Below are positions 36,003 to 45,132 of a stretch of 64,000 bases of DNA, in pieces. The notes beneath the pieces are model-generated. The model was not told the DNA's origin and searched no databases. It saw nothing but the letters and a program-made list of their open reading frames with translations. Position 1 is the stretch's first letter. Each line of letters starts with the position of its first letter. Source of the stretch: Methanocalculus natronophilus (GTDB lineage: Archaea > Halobacteriota > Methanomicrobia > Methanomicrobiales > Methanocorpusculaceae). The translations under genes were made by a program, and so were the position numbers. The stretch is taken from positions 186,001 to 250,000 of the forward strand of contig NZ_JBCEXH010000002.1 of assembly GCF_038751955.1 (NCBI RefSeq), read 5' to 3'.

Positions 36003-37810
36003 GCGGATTCACCCCCGGCACGGTTGAGAAGATCAGTCTGCTTTGCGTGATCAACGGTGATCCATGCTGCCTCGTTTGCAATATAGAGATCCTCAAAACT
36101 GCGGCCGGTAACCGAGAGGTACCGCCCGAGCGCACGATCAGCGAGCTGCCGGATCACTTCATCCGCACCAAGCGGCTGGTTCTCGGCGATATCCTGCGCT
36201 TCTGCGAGGGTCATCGAGAAGAGGGACTCGACAACCTCCCGTGGAAGCAGTATATTGCGGGCCGATTGCCCATCATCAAGTGTCCCCCTGATCCTGAGAT
36301 CATACCGGAAGTCGGGTTTGAACTCGTGAATCGGGCAGAAGTTCTGCCGTGAGAGGACGCGGTTGCAACCTTCCTCAGGACAGCGTTTCACAATGCCTGA
36401 TCCCGATGCGATATGGACAAGTGCTCCGGAGATGACAGACCCGCCACGGCTGACTTCCATCTCCGCCTCCTCTTCAGGAAGTGCGGTTGCCTGTGTCAGG
36501 TTCACCGAAAGACGCCCATTGTATTCCTCAATAACCGAGTAGAAGAACGTATAGACAGTATTCTCAGCCAGCTTCTCACTACCCTCACCGTTCCAGATAA
36601 CAAATTTCACAATCCCGCTCTCGTCACCGACAAGTCCCGTCTGGAGCATCCGGTCACTTCTGCTCTCCCATTCCTGGACGAGCTTCACCCGGATCGAGGC
36701 GATGCCGGGTGCAAGTTCTGCAACAGGAGTAATTCCAGGAGGCGGAAGGGGTCGATCCTCAACCGGTGAAACAACTGCTCCCTCACCAAGTGAGATCCGT
36801 TGCGCTCCACGGAAGATACCCTTCGTTACCCCTTCAAACGCATACCATCCACCCTGTTCAAGCGGAGGAATACCTGCATTTGCCCATACGGTAAACGCAT
36901 ACGCACCCTCAGGTGTCGCGACAACACCGGATTCAGTAATTGCATCAGAGAGAGACGGCTCAAGGGAGATGATCTTTCCTTCAAAACGATCACAGACCTC
37001 CTCCTCTGCTCCCTGCCTGGACACAACCTCGATATCTGCTTCATCCTGGCGTGTGCATGACGCGGGATCGACCGTTATGGTGAGGCGGCCGTTATACTCA
37101 TCAACTGCACCATACCGGATGGTATAGACCTGATCCTGCTCAAGCAGTGTGTCGCTCTCGCCTTTCCAGACAATGAACTTCACCACCCCGCTCTCGTCTC
37201 CGAGAAGACCGGTCTGCTGCATCCGTTCATGGCGTACATCCCAGTTCTGGACGACCTTCGCCTGGACTGAGGCGATACCGGGTGAGAGATCCGCTATCCT
37301 GGTTATCACGGGCTCGAGGGTCCGATCCTCATCAATTGGAGTGATAGTTGTACCTGAATGGACTTTCAGGTTCACCTGGCCGCGGAACTCGTCGACAACT
37401 GCGGACTCAAGACGATACCACGCGCCCTTCCTGAGGAGGGCAGGCGCATTTTTTGCAAAGATAACAAACCTGACCGCACCGGAAGAGTCGGCGATCACCC
37501 CGGTCTGGGCAACCGCAGGGGATGGCGGATCTGCAACAGATACAACCTTTCCCTCAATCGCCACCCACTCACCAGGCACGAGATCGGCTATCGGTGCCGA
37601 ATCCCCGGAAGAGGGGGGGGCAGGCTTTGGCATCTGCTTGCCGTGCTCTTTTAGGATATCCTGCAGAATCGTCCGTTCGGCTTCTGTAGGGGGAACTCCG
37701 AACTCGTTGACAAGCCGGTTGATCATTGCTTCAATACGGTCTGAATCGGGCTCAACACCCTGGGATTTCAGTTTTTGGGAGATTCTTGTTTTCAGTTCAT
37801 TGGATTCCAT
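35999..37810 (-). CDS. Replication factor A (RPA) with four OB folds and a zinc finger
   Basis: Single-stranded DNA-binding protein for replication, repair and recombination. Repeated OB units start at ADLVPGEWVAIEGKVV, ADLSPGIASVQAKVVQNW, FEGKIISLEPSLSD and AELAPGIASIRVKLVQEW; units 2 and 4 are close copies (MQQTGLLGDESGVVKFIVW and MLQTGLVGDESGIVKFVIW). The zinc finger near residue 510 is RCPEEGCNRVLSRQNFCPIHEF. The frame is open to 37909, but ATG 37810 (MESNELKTRISQKL) gives 603 residues and a normal RPA N-terminus. It forms an operon with the RPA-associated gene. Confidence 0.92.
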   Translation of the reverse strand: MESNELKTRISQKLKSQGVEPDSDRIEAMINRLVNEFGVPPTEAERTILQDILKEHGKQMPKPAPPSSGDSAPIADLVPGEWVAIEGKVVSVADPPSPAVAQTGVIADSSGAVRFVIFAKNAPALLRKGAWYRLESAVVDEFRGQVNLKVHSGTTITPIDEDRTLEPVITRIADLSPGIASVQAKVVQNWDVRHERMQQTGLLGDESGVVKFIVWKGESDTLLEQDQVYTIRYGAVDEYNGRLTITVDPASCTRQDEADIEVVSRQGAEEEVCDRFEGKIISLEPSLSDAITESGVVATPEGAYAFTVWANAGIPPLEQGGWYAFEGVTKGIFRGAQRISLGEGAVVSPVEDRPLPPPGITPVAELAPGIASIRVKLVQEWESRSDRMLQTGLVGDESGIVKFVIWNGEGSEKLAENTVYTFFYSVIEEYNGRLSVNLTQATALPEEEAEMEVSRGGSVISGALVHIASGSGIVKRCPEEGCNRVLSRQNFCPIHEFKPDFRYDLRIRGTLDDGQSARNILLPREVVESLFSMTLAEAQDIAENQPLGADEVIRQLADRALGRYLSVTGRSFEDLYIANEAAWITVDHAKQTDLLNRAGGESA

Positions 37811-37920
37811 AATGATCTCCAGAAGTTCATCTGTACCATGAGGATATAAGATCTGGGGGCGGGGGGTGAAAGTGCCCTGGAGAGAGATGCTAAATAGGTG
37901 ATAGATCAACCATTTTCTGT

Positions 37921-38115
37921 ATGTCGATTACCGTCGATTCAACAATAATGGATGTCATCCGGGAAAAGCCGGAAGCAGCCGATATCCTTCAGAGCTTTGG
38001 AATGGGGTGCCTTGGATGCGCCATCGCACATAATGAGACAATCCGCGAGGCCGCAGTGGTTCATGGGATACCACTCGAAGAACTCGCAGGCGCACTCGGT
38101 ATTGCTGTAGAGTAA
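37921..38115 (+). CDS. DUF1858 small protein
   Basis: 64 residues: ITVDSTIMDVIREKPEAADI followed by LQSFGMGCLGCAIAHNETI is the DUF1858 pattern, with the CxxC pair in the turn between helices. Members occur next to iron-sulfur or hybrid-cluster and iron-sulfur repair proteins; a role in metal or redox handling is assumed, not proven. ATG 37921 is 110 bases from the divergent RPA gene. It ends 7 bases before the convergent cbiZ gene. Confidence 0.85.
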   Translation: MSITVDSTIMDVIREKPEAADILQSFGMGCLGCAIAHNETIREAAVVHGIPLEELAGALGIAVE

Positions 38116-38122
38116 TCCGGGT

Positions 38123-38998
38123 TTAGTTTTTTTTCGAGACAGCCTTCAGTTCATTGAGCGAAGCCTCGGGATTTCGCTTCAGGTGCCGGACAACCGCTGC
38201 CTGATGATTGAGTGTGCAGTTTGTGCAGGCCCAGACCCTGCCGCCCGATGAACTTGCAACCCATTCTCCAAGCGTCTCATCACCGCACGGGTACAGGGGG
38301 CAGTAACAGAGATCACACCGCTGCCCTTCAAAATGGCAGGGGTAATACGGGCAGTCCACAGGCGACCACGCAACCCAGGCTCCGCCATTAAACCGGCTGT
38401 AGATGATGAATGCAGGCGTATCTGATGGGACCCTCCCTTCATAGCGGTCAAGTGCCACTGCCACCCCGTGCCGGACAGCACTCATGATCCTGGCTCCTGC
38501 TTCAGAGACCGGCCCGGCATACCGGTGTTTCACCTCCCCTGATGACGCAACGATGATCGCATCTGTTGTTGTTCCGGTATAGGAGCGATCCCTGTCCCGG
38601 AGCGCCTGCACCTTCGCCTCGGTTGCCGTGATGAAAGCTCCGGCAAGGGCTGCGGGAGAGAATCCTTCAGAACTGGTAATGATGATATTAATTGTGCCTG
38701 GACCATCCGGTGTCGGGTGGGTGGTTCCGGCGGTGATAAAGAAGGTCAGGAAATCATAGCGCAGGACTACCAGGTGCTGCATCGGGACAGCGGTCATTAG
38801 CCCGAAATACGAATCCCCAAAACCAAGCGATGAGGCCACCTGGTGAAGCGTACGCTCCGGTTCAGGAGCATCATATCCATAGGGAACCGTGTGGTTCAGG
38901 AGCGTCGTCACCTCTCCATAACCACCACCCACTCCGGAACTGAGTGCCTGGAAGTTCCCCCGGATGATCAGGGTCAAATCTCGGATATAATATCTCAT
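38123..38998 (-). CDS. cbiZ: Adenosylcobinamide amidohydrolase CbiZ with C-terminal Cys-rich domain
   Basis: CbiZ cleaves the nucleotide-loop precursor side chain of imported corrinoids so that they can be rebuilt into the cell's own cobamide. The family core is visible: SSGVGGGYGEVTTLLNHTVP, FLTFFITAGTTHP, and TGTTTDAIIVASSG. The last about 75 residues are a separate Cys-rich unit (VDCPYYPCHFEGQRCDLCYC, then VWACTNCTLNH) resembling the small PF04071-type metal-binding domain. The fusion implies metal binding linked to corrinoid salvage. It overlaps the upstream NrdD-like gene by 4 bases and is convergent with the DUF1858 gene. Confidence 0.87.
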   Translation of the reverse strand: MRYYIRDLTLIIRGNFQALSSGVGGGYGEVTTLLNHTVPYGYDAPEPERTLHQVASSLGFGDSYFGLMTAVPMQHLVVLRYDFLTFFITAGTTHPTPDGPGTINIIITSSEGFSPAALAGAFITATEAKVQALRDRDRSYTGTTTDAIIVASSGEVKHRYAGPVSEAGARIMSAVRHGVAVALDRYEGRVPSDTPAFIIYSRFNGGAWVAWSPVDCPYYPCHFEGQRCDLCYCPLYPCGDETLGEWVASSSGGRVWACTNCTLNHQAAVVRHLKRNPEASLNELKAVSKKN

Positions 38999-39357
38999 CC
39001 AATATCGTAATGGGCGCGATCTTTAAGTTCCTGCTGTTTTGCAGCATTCCAGCCAGCGACATCAGAGAGGTATCCCGTTATCCGTGAGATCTGGGAGACA
39101 TCATGCGATGCACATTCCGGGCAGGCGGGGGCTCCGCAGAGGGGACAATAGGCAAGCGACTCAACAATATCATGGGGGCAGTGGCAGTGATCAACAGGGC
39201 ACATCTGCTGGAGGGTTATCTCGCCGCATGCCGGGCAGGGTGCCTCATCAACAATATGGTGACAGGTATGGCACTTATACCTCCGCTCGTCTGCGGGTAT
39301 ATCATCGAGGCTGGAAAAACGCTTCATCGCCTTCTTCTGTTCGTCAGTCAGGTGCAT
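38995..39357 (-). CDS. Stand-alone NrdD C-terminus-like zinc-binding protein
   Basis: 120 residues with five CxxC or Cys-His pairs (YKCHTCHH, APCPACGE, LAYCPLCGAPACPECASH). They are followed by SRITGYLSDVAGWNAAKQQE, which matches the very end of class III ribonucleotide reductase NrdD, including the RxxGY stretch at the glycyl radical site. The catalytic barrel is absent, so this cannot be a reductase by itself. It may be a zinc-ribbon protein using the same fold, or a spare glycyl-radical domain. It overlaps cbiZ by 4 bases, which ties it to corrinoid salvage. Confidence 0.72.
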   Translation of the reverse strand: MHLTDEQKKAMKRFSSLDDIPADERRYKCHTCHHIVDEAPCPACGEITLQQMCPVDHCHCPHDIVESLAYCPLCGAPACPECASHDVSQISRITGYLSDVAGWNAAKQQELKDRAHYDIG

Positions 39358-39410
39358 GCGGAGATATAGGCAGATAGGGAATAAAAGAGTGTAGGTTCAT
39401 GCAGTTCAGA

Positions 39411-39671
39411 TCACCACCTGGGAAGAAGCATCCAGATGAAGAGAATGAGAATCAGAAGCGCCAGAATCCGAAACCAGAACGGCACACCCGACAACTTAGC
39501 GGAATTGGGATCCCGGTCCGTTTCAGGGTGCGGCATCTCCTCCTCTGACTCGACCACAAACGCTCCCTGGTATCCGCACCGCTTGCACCGCCACTCCGAA
39601 CCAAGATAGCCTCCGACGCTCTGAAAGAGATCACTGCTTCCGCATTGTGGGCACCGCCGCATACATGCCAT
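39411..39671 (-). CDS. Zinc ribbon protein with C-terminal membrane anchor
   Basis: The N-terminal zinc ribbon has RRCPQCGSSDLF and WRCKRCGYQG, four Cys. An acidic linker and one C-terminal transmembrane helix (FRILALLILILFIWMLLP) follow. The frame is open to 39710, but ATG 39671 is preferred because GGGTG lies 5 bases before it and the ribbon begins at once. 86 residues. Such tail-anchored ribbons are common in methanogens and have no known function. Confidence 0.7.
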   Translation of the reverse strand: MACMRRCPQCGSSDLFQSVGGYLGSEWRCKRCGYQGAFVVESEEEMPHPETDRDPNSAKLSGVPFWFRILALLILILFIWMLLPRW

Positions 39672-39814
39672 GTTGCACCCGGAGAGGCTATCAATATTTT
39701 CCCGGGACAAAAGAGACGGAGGGGTGATATATCACCATGATCCGGGTTCTGCCTCAGAGTGACTCATAGGGCTCATCACCCACCGGCAATTCCGGTGTCA
39801 GCACGAATCTCTCA

Positions 39815-40450
39815 TCATCGGCAGCGGCGTGCATACGCTGCTGCAGCAGATCCCGGATCGGCTGCGCCATAGATGGCACGGCCAACAATCACGCCGTCCA
39901 CGAGATCCCGCACATCTTCCGGGGATGCACCCTGGGCACCCACACCCGGAGAATAGATCTTCTTTCTTCCTACGAGCTCCCGGAGTGCTGCCACGCGATC
40001 GGGGCGGGTTGCCGGTGCGATGATCCCATCAGCCCCCGCAGCAACCGCCATACTGCAGAAGGCCTCTGCCACCCCGCCTGAGAACCATGCTGCCCCTCCC
40101 GGATGGCTCATCTCACAGACGACAAAACATTCTCCGCCATGTGCATGGGCTGAGGCAACTGATGCCTCTAGCGAGTCCCGCCCCGGAAACGCATGGCAGA
40201 TAACAGCAGAGCAGCCTGCCGCAAATACCTGGTCACAGATGAGGGTGTTGGTATTTGGGATATCCGCCACCTTGAAATCCGCGATGACGGGGACGCCGAG
40301 TGCCGCGATTTCACTGGCAATCGAGAGACCGGCGGCCAGAACAAGGGGGTAGCCGATCTTAACCGCATCAAGATGTCGTGCAGTCGATTCAGCAATTGCC
40401 AGTGCCTCGTCACGGGAGGTGGCATCAAGGGCAAGTATCAGATCAGTCAT
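39815..40450 (-). CDS. pyrF: Orotidine 5'-phosphate decarboxylase
   Basis: Last step of UMP synthesis. The start LILALDATSRDEALAIA gives the first conserved Asp, VIADFKVADIPNTN is the catalytic D-x-K-x-x-D, and IYSPGVGAQG and GVIVGRAIYGAADP bind phosphate. 211 residues is the archaeal length. It overlaps the deoxyhypusine synthase gene by 4 bases, so the two are cotranscribed although metabolically unrelated. Confidence 0.95.
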   Translation of the reverse strand: MTDLILALDATSRDEALAIAESTARHLDAVKIGYPLVLAAGLSIASEIAALGVPVIADFKVADIPNTNTLICDQVFAAGCSAVICHAFPGRDSLEASVASAHAHGGECFVVCEMSHPGGAAWFSGGVAEAFCSMAVAAGADGIIAPATRPDRVAALRELVGRKKIYSPGVGAQGASPEDVRDLVDGVIVGRAIYGAADPGSAAAAYARRCR

Positions 40451-41385
40451 TTCATCAGCCTCTCAAGGGTTGCGGCAACAATGAGCGGGAGCGTGATGGT
40501 CGCATCCCCATACACGGTAACCGCACGTGCATCTGCGTCAACCTTCCCCCAGGAGCGGGCCTCATCAAGGGTTGCGCCGGAGAGCCCGCCGAGATCAGGG
40601 CGATCCCCGGTGAGCTGCACGGCATAGGAGAACCCCATTTCGGTCATCAGCATGCTCTGGAAGATGAAGTTCTTTGGAACACCGCCGCCGACAATGAAGG
40701 CAGCCGCCCGTTCGCTTGCAAAACAGCGGTTCAACAGCGGTTTCATATCGGCAAATGCATCGACAACAACAGTGTTTGTCTGGGAGAAGAGCCAGAGCTG
40801 CAATCCAATCATCGAATCCTGAATTGCCGGGCAGTATACAGGTATCCCCTTTCTGGCTGCTGTTGCGAGAATCCCTCGGGGAAGGCGCGCACCGATATGC
40901 TGCAGAAGATCAGCAATCGGGATGATGCAGCCATCATCCAGTTCCGAGAGCGTCTCCTGCATGAATCCTTCAAATTCTTCAAAAGCCTCTGTCGGGAGAT
41001 AGATATCATAGATCCGGTTGATCTCATCCCGATGGAGATCCACATCTGAACAATCTTTGGTGCCATGGTAATGGTGACACCCGATCGCCTCTATGATGTC
41101 ATGGGTCAGGTTCGCACCAGTCGAGACGAGGACATCAATAAACCCGCGTTCAAGGAGATCAGAGACGACCCCTCCCATACCTGCCGGTACCATCGCACCG
41201 GCAAGACCAAAGAACCGTGTCGCGCCAGTATCCGTAAACATGGCTTCTGTCACCGAAACCGCCTCGGCAAGCGATCCCCCGTTATATGCTCCTGCTCCAT
41301 CCATCAGTGCCACAAGTTCCCCAACCGTCATACCGGGCTGCAGGTGCATCTGGAGGACAGGATCAGAACAATCCTCTCTCATCAT
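40447..41385 (-). CDS. dys: Deoxyhypusine synthase
   Basis: Transfers the butylamine group of spermidine to a lysine of aIF5A with NAD. Signatures are FFGLAGAMVPAGMGGVV, DVLVSTGANLTHDIIEAIG, the NAD segment GGGVPKNFIFQ, and the active lysine in EARSWGKVDADA. The frame is open to 41454, but ATG 41385 has GAGGT 9 bases before it and gives 312 residues, the normal size. It overlaps pyrF by 4 bases. The upstream 200 bases contain several hairpins (41469-41547). Confidence 0.93.
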   Translation of the reverse strand: MMREDCSDPVLQMHLQPGMTVGELVALMDGAGAYNGGSLAEAVSVTEAMFTDTGATRFFGLAGAMVPAGMGGVVSDLLERGFIDVLVSTGANLTHDIIEAIGCHHYHGTKDCSDVDLHRDEINRIYDIYLPTEAFEEFEGFMQETLSELDDGCIIPIADLLQHIGARLPRGILATAARKGIPVYCPAIQDSMIGLQLWLFSQTNTVVVDAFADMKPLLNRCFASERAAAFIVGGGVPKNFIFQSMLMTEMGFSYAVQLTGDRPDLGGLSGATLDEARSWGKVDADARAVTVYGDATITLPLIVAATLERLMK

Positions 41386-41468
41386 GAAACCCAAACCTCT
41401 ACCGTAAGCATTTGCTCTCTTTGAGAATAAGTCCTTAGTCTTCTGCAGGATCACGGGGTTTCCGGAGA

Positions 41469-41547
41469 CTGCAGGAAAAAGCAGATCCTGGATCTGCCAG
41501 GAAACGATCCTGCAGGCAACCCCCCCGGATCAGGTCTAGATCCGGGG
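41469..41547. other. Cluster of inverted repeats upstream of dys
   Basis: Three stems lie in the gap 41386-41587. CTGCAGGA (41469-41476) pairs with TCCTGCAG (41508-41515). Inside it GCAGATCC (41481-41488) pairs with GGATCTGC (41490-41497). Next to it CCCCGGATC (41523-41531) pairs with GATCCGGGG (41539-41547). On the minus strand these would fold in the dys leader or end the upstream mRNA. The gap has no other feature. Confidence 0.5.
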
Positions 41548-41587
41548 CGGGTATGGATTCATCATGATCGGCCAGGAAACGGCGAGT

Positions 41588-41800
41588 TTACTCTTCCACC
41601 TCAAACCAGCGAAGGGCACCCGGTGCATGATCCTTCAGCTGCTCAAGGAAATATTTTCCAAGATCCGGGCCTGATTCATTAATTGCCGCCTGAATGGTCC
41701 TGACAAGCCATGGAGAAAGATCCGGGCCTTTCTCAAGGGAATTCATCACAACGACGACTGCTTCATCGACTTCAAGTCTGTTTTTCCATCTGTATGCCAT
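41588..41800 (-). CDS. Small protein of unknown function (70 aa)
   Basis: A short acidic protein, MAYRWKNRLEVDEAVVVVMN at the start and APGALRWFEVEE at the end, with no membrane segment, Cys or known motif. Codon use looks like that of its neighbours and the frame lies between same-strand genes, which supports a real gene. It is separated from dys by a 200-base hairpin-rich spacer, so it is probably its own unit with the gene upstream. Confidence 0.55.
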   Translation of the reverse strand: MAYRWKNRLEVDEAVVVVMNSLEKGPDLSPWLVRTIQAAINESGPDLGKYFLEQLKDHAPGALRWFEVEE

Positions 41801-41846
41801 ACTCTCTCACCAGACCGGAAATTAGGGCAGGATCTAATAAAAGTTT

Positions 41847-42734
41847 CTATCGGATCCTCAGCCTTCCGTCTTTCCCGCTTATTCGTCCAGAGGAGCGGAG
41901 TATATCAACCATCTGCTCAATCATCAGGGGGGCGACATCAAAGCGGATGGGATAGGCATCTGCATCCAGTGAGACGGGGGCAGCAGGCAGCTCACGCACG
42001 AGATCTGCAACAGCCAGACAGCCATTTTGGATCAGCCGTGCCAGCTCATCTGCCAGGGTCAGAAGCAGGAAAAACTGTTCCAGAAATGTCACAAAGCTCT
42101 CCTCTTCAGGCCTGCATTCCTGGATAGCATCGATCAGATCAGTTGGATCATGACAGAAGATCACATCTGATCCGGCCTGGACTGAGTAGACTGTCTCAGA
42201 CGATACAACCCTTTCTCCCGTGAGGTGGGCTGCCTTTAGCGCTTCAGGATCCGGAAAGAGGAGAAGGGGTGAGGGGATGCTGATACTGTGATCTCCGGGA
42301 TCAAGCTCACGTATACGCCGGAGTGTGCCATCGCTCTCCTCAATGAGACCCTCTTTTTCATAGACAATGACCCTGTATGCATCCTCTGTGAGAGATGCCA
42401 GCTCCTCTTCAGATAGAGTCTCTCTCTCTTCATATGCCCGGGCGAGATAGCTCCCGCCATCCTCTTCAATCGCGTTCATGATCCGGGAGAAGGCACCTTC
42501 TTCAAGTGCAATGATCTCACGGGCCAGTTCGAGAGCTTCTGCCTCATCATCATCCCCTGCCTGAAGTTCTGCATGAAACGCACGAAGATCCCTGATCCGT
42601 CCCTGCACCATCTCCTGGGAGTGGAGGGTTGTATCAACCGAGAGTTTCGCAGACGATCCGGCTTTCTTCAGGACGCGAAGACACTGCTGGGCATCATCCC
42701 GTGTCTCAAAGTGAAGACTGAGTCCCTGTATCAT
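41847..42734 (-). CDS. Acidic helical protein of unknown function (295 aa)
   Basis: No family recognised. It is rich in Glu, Leu and Arg, with helical segments (RDLRAFHAELQAGDDDEAEA, AYEERETLSEEELASLTED) and no membrane helix. A TTG at 42749 is in frame, but ATG 42734 has GGAG 9 bases before it and begins MIQGLSLHFETRDDAQQC, where the first about 30 residues look like a small alpha-beta unit. It lies 82 bases downstream of tiaS on the same strand. A cytoplasmic regulatory or structural role is possible but cannot be specified. Confidence 0.65.
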   Translation of the reverse strand: MIQGLSLHFETRDDAQQCLRVLKKAGSSAKLSVDTTLHSQEMVQGRIRDLRAFHAELQAGDDDEAEALELAREIIALEEGAFSRIMNAIEEDGGSYLARAYEERETLSEEELASLTEDAYRVIVYEKEGLIEESDGTLRRIRELDPGDHSISIPSPLLLFPDPEALKAAHLTGERVVSSETVYSVQAGSDVIFCHDPTDLIDAIQECRPEEESFVTFLEQFFLLLTLADELARLIQNGCLAVADLVRELPAAPVSLDADAYPIRFDVAPLMIEQMVDILRSSGRISGKDGRLRIR

Positions 42735-42815
42735 GCAGAAGATCTCCAACCCATGAAGAGATGAAACCTCGCCCCCCGGAGAAGCTGACTGATTGGCGCT
42801 CTCATGATGAAAGGG

Positions 42816-44045
42816 TCATGGGCCGGGATCAGTTCCCCTGATCAGCGGCCGGGAGAGGTGCCTCCGCGCAGAGGGGGGAACCTCATACCAGCCGGGCTGG
42901 ATGGTCCGTTCAATGGTTACAATCTCCGGTTCAGCAGACCTCATGCTGCAGGAGCGGCATTTGAATCCTTTCCCAAAACCTGCCGAAGTCATCTTCTTCC
43001 CGCATGAGGGACAGGCTGGTGCTTTCCGGATAATCCGGGGAGGAGCAGAGAGAACCCGGATCTTCTCCAGGTTCAATGAACCCTGTTTCCAGCTCCCGCA
43101 GACAATCACCCGGTCTCCCGGAAGAAGAGATCGGATCAGATCCCGAAACTCCTTCGTCGGCTCATATGCCATACAGGGAAGCACCAGATCCTGATCCTGC
43201 AGTCTGCAGGATACGTGTCCGCCTTCACCGGTTGTTGGTACAGCAGCAACTGTTCCCTCAAGACGGTAGGATCTCCCCTCCTCCAGCGATCCAATCAAAC
43301 CGGAAACCAGGTGGGCATCGGTACCCTGGTTTGTTTCAAAGACCGCCTCCAGTACCGCCGGGGGGGAGACGACCAGGTGCCTGGCAAGCGAGACCCAGAC
43401 CGGGTTCTCTCCACGGATCCCAAACAGCACGGGATCAGGTGTGTGGGGAACACAGACAACGACCCTGTTCCTTCGATCCACGGTATCCCAGGTATGGGGG
43501 GCGGTCATCTCATCTGCGATATCGAGACTCTCCGGATCAACAAACCGCTCTCGTTGTGTATCTGCCGGATCACGGTAGACAAGTATTTCTGAGGTTGCGT
43601 CTGTGAAAACTGCAGCAACCGCAGCGGTCGCCCCGATGAGGCCGCGCCGGTTCTTCCAGCCATAATACCGTGCTCCTGCTGCCTCACAGGCCAGAACAGC
43701 CTCGTCCAGGGTGCAGAAATCCGTGATCGCCTGCTCTGCAAAAGAGTGCGGAGGACGCGTGCCGGAACAGACAACAAGCCCCGGATGTGTATCATCGCAG
43801 GCGAGATCAGCTGACTCTTCGATGACTGCCTCTGCCAGCAGAAAGGCAGTATCCGGGTCACCGTCTGCCTCTATTGCAACAGCTGCATTCCCCCGTGTCT
43901 TCCAGATGACATTGGGATTTAAGCGGACCAGGCGAAGTGATCGGACAACAAAACCGTGTTCTTCAAGCCTGCGAACAAGTACTGCGGCAAGATACGTGGT
44001 GCACATCCCACGGGGCGAATCCGTATCATCGATCCCAATCCACAT
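42816..44045 (-). CDS. tiaS: tRNA(Ile2) 2-agmatinylcytidine synthetase
   Basis: TiaS attaches agmatine to C34 of tRNA-Ile2 so that it reads AUA. The N-terminus MWIGIDDTDSPRGMCTTYLA is the TiaS signature with its Asp-rich ATP and metal site. RYYGWKNRRGLIGATAAVAA follows, then an OB-fold region (about 270-340: RSYRLEGTVAAVPTTGEGGH) and a C-terminal zinc ribbon (PACPSCGKKM, FKCRSCSMR). 409 residues is the family length. It is divergent from the HTH gene at 44207. Confidence 0.93.
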   Translation of the reverse strand: MWIGIDDTDSPRGMCTTYLAAVLVRRLEEHGFVVRSLRLVRLNPNVIWKTRGNAAVAIEADGDPDTAFLLAEAVIEESADLACDDTHPGLVVCSGTRPPHSFAEQAITDFCTLDEAVLACEAAGARYYGWKNRRGLIGATAAVAAVFTDATSEILVYRDPADTQRERFVDPESLDIADEMTAPHTWDTVDRRNRVVVCVPHTPDPVLFGIRGENPVWVSLARHLVVSPPAVLEAVFETNQGTDAHLVSGLIGSLEEGRSYRLEGTVAAVPTTGEGGHVSCRLQDQDLVLPCMAYEPTKEFRDLIRSLLPGDRVIVCGSWKQGSLNLEKIRVLSAPPRIIRKAPACPSCGKKMTSAGFGKGFKCRSCSMRSAEPEIVTIERTIQPGWYEVPPSARRHLSRPLIRGTDPGP

Positions 44046-44206
44046 CCGGAGTTATGATCTGCTGTACAGGAGCAATAATGTTACAGGCATCTTCACTCAT
44101 CAGCAGGCAGGATGCCACCCCTTCAGGGGCGGGTGGGTGAGATGACATACCGGCTACCTGCCAGAATCATTTATTATCTGTCTTCACCATGTAGGATGTA
44201 ATTGAA

Positions 44207-45130
44207 ATGGTGCATGAACGGTTAATCAAGACAGTGATCAGTATCCTCATTAGCGCCGGGTATGATGTCTCGGAGCGGTGCCTGCTCAGGCCACGGAGCT
44301 TCGACCTCCTTGCATCCGACAACACCAGGCTCGTCATCATCAAGATCGTCTCCCAGATCGATTCAGTCTCTGAAGAGATCGCATCTGATCTTGAGGCGAT
44401 GGCGCACCACCTGAGGGCAGTGCCGATCATCATCGGAGAACGGGCACGTGATGCCCCGCTTGAGCGGAGCTGTGTGTACCTCCGGTACGGTCTCTTTGCT
44501 GTCGCACCATCGACACTGTACGACTTCCTGGTGGAGAGGGTGCCACCGCTCGTCTACGCCTCACCCGGAGGCCATTACGTCAATATCGACGGGGTACGGC
44601 TCAGGGAGATCCGGGAGCTGCATAACCTCTCCCTGGGTGATCTCGCCCATATCCTCGGCGTATCCAGGAGGACGATCAGTAAATATGAGAGCGGCATGGG
44701 CACAACCCTTGAGATGGCACTCAAGCTCGAAGAGCTCTTTGATGAGGCGATAGTCGAACCAATTGATCTCTTCATGGACAGACCACACGATATCATCAAT
44801 ATGATGGATCTCGATGATATCCAGCCGGTTTCACCTGCTGCCCACCTTCAGGAGATCGGCCTTGAACTCCATCCATTCCGGCGTGCCCCCTTCCAGGCAG
44901 TTGCCCTCTATGAGAAAACAACCATTTTCGCCTGTTTTGGCCCAGCCCAGAAGACAGTAAAACGCGCGGCACTCGTTGGAAACCTCTCCCAGATTGCGCA
45001 TGCCCGATCACTCTGTATTCTTACCGACTACCATAAAGAGAAGAAGATTGGAAAAACGCTCGTTATCGGTGAAGAACAACTCTATTCACTTGATCAGGGA
45101 TCGGACCTCGTTGACCTCATCCCCGAATAA
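44207..45130 (+). CDS. HTH-type transcriptional regulator (archaeal UPF/MF_00584-like family)
   Basis: 307 residues with three parts. The first is an N-terminal nuclease-like fold (about 1-110, RSFDLLASDNTRLVIIKIV). The second is an XRE helix-turn-helix at about 135-175 (LSLGDLAHILGVSRRTISKY). The third is a C-terminal region with TVKRAALVGNLSQIAHARS. It matches the conserved archaeal family of putative HTH regulators that has this order of parts. It lies 52 bases before the second thermosome gene, which has its own TATA box. Targets are unknown; the neighbour makes chaperonin control possible. Confidence 0.85.
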   Translation: MVHERLIKTVISILISAGYDVSERCLLRPRSFDLLASDNTRLVIIKIVSQIDSVSEEIASDLEAMAHHLRAVPIIIGERARDAPLERSCVYLRYGLFAVAPSTLYDFLVERVPPLVYASPGGHYVNIDGVRLREIRELHNLSLGDLAHILGVSRRTISKYESGMGTTLEMALKLEELFDEAIVEPIDLFMDRPHDIINMMDLDDIQPVSPAAHLQEIGLELHPFRRAPFQAVALYEKTTIFACFGPAQKTVKRAALVGNLSQIAHARSLCILTDYHKEKKIGKTLVIGEEQLYSLDQGSDLVDLIPE

Positions 45131-45132
45131 TA

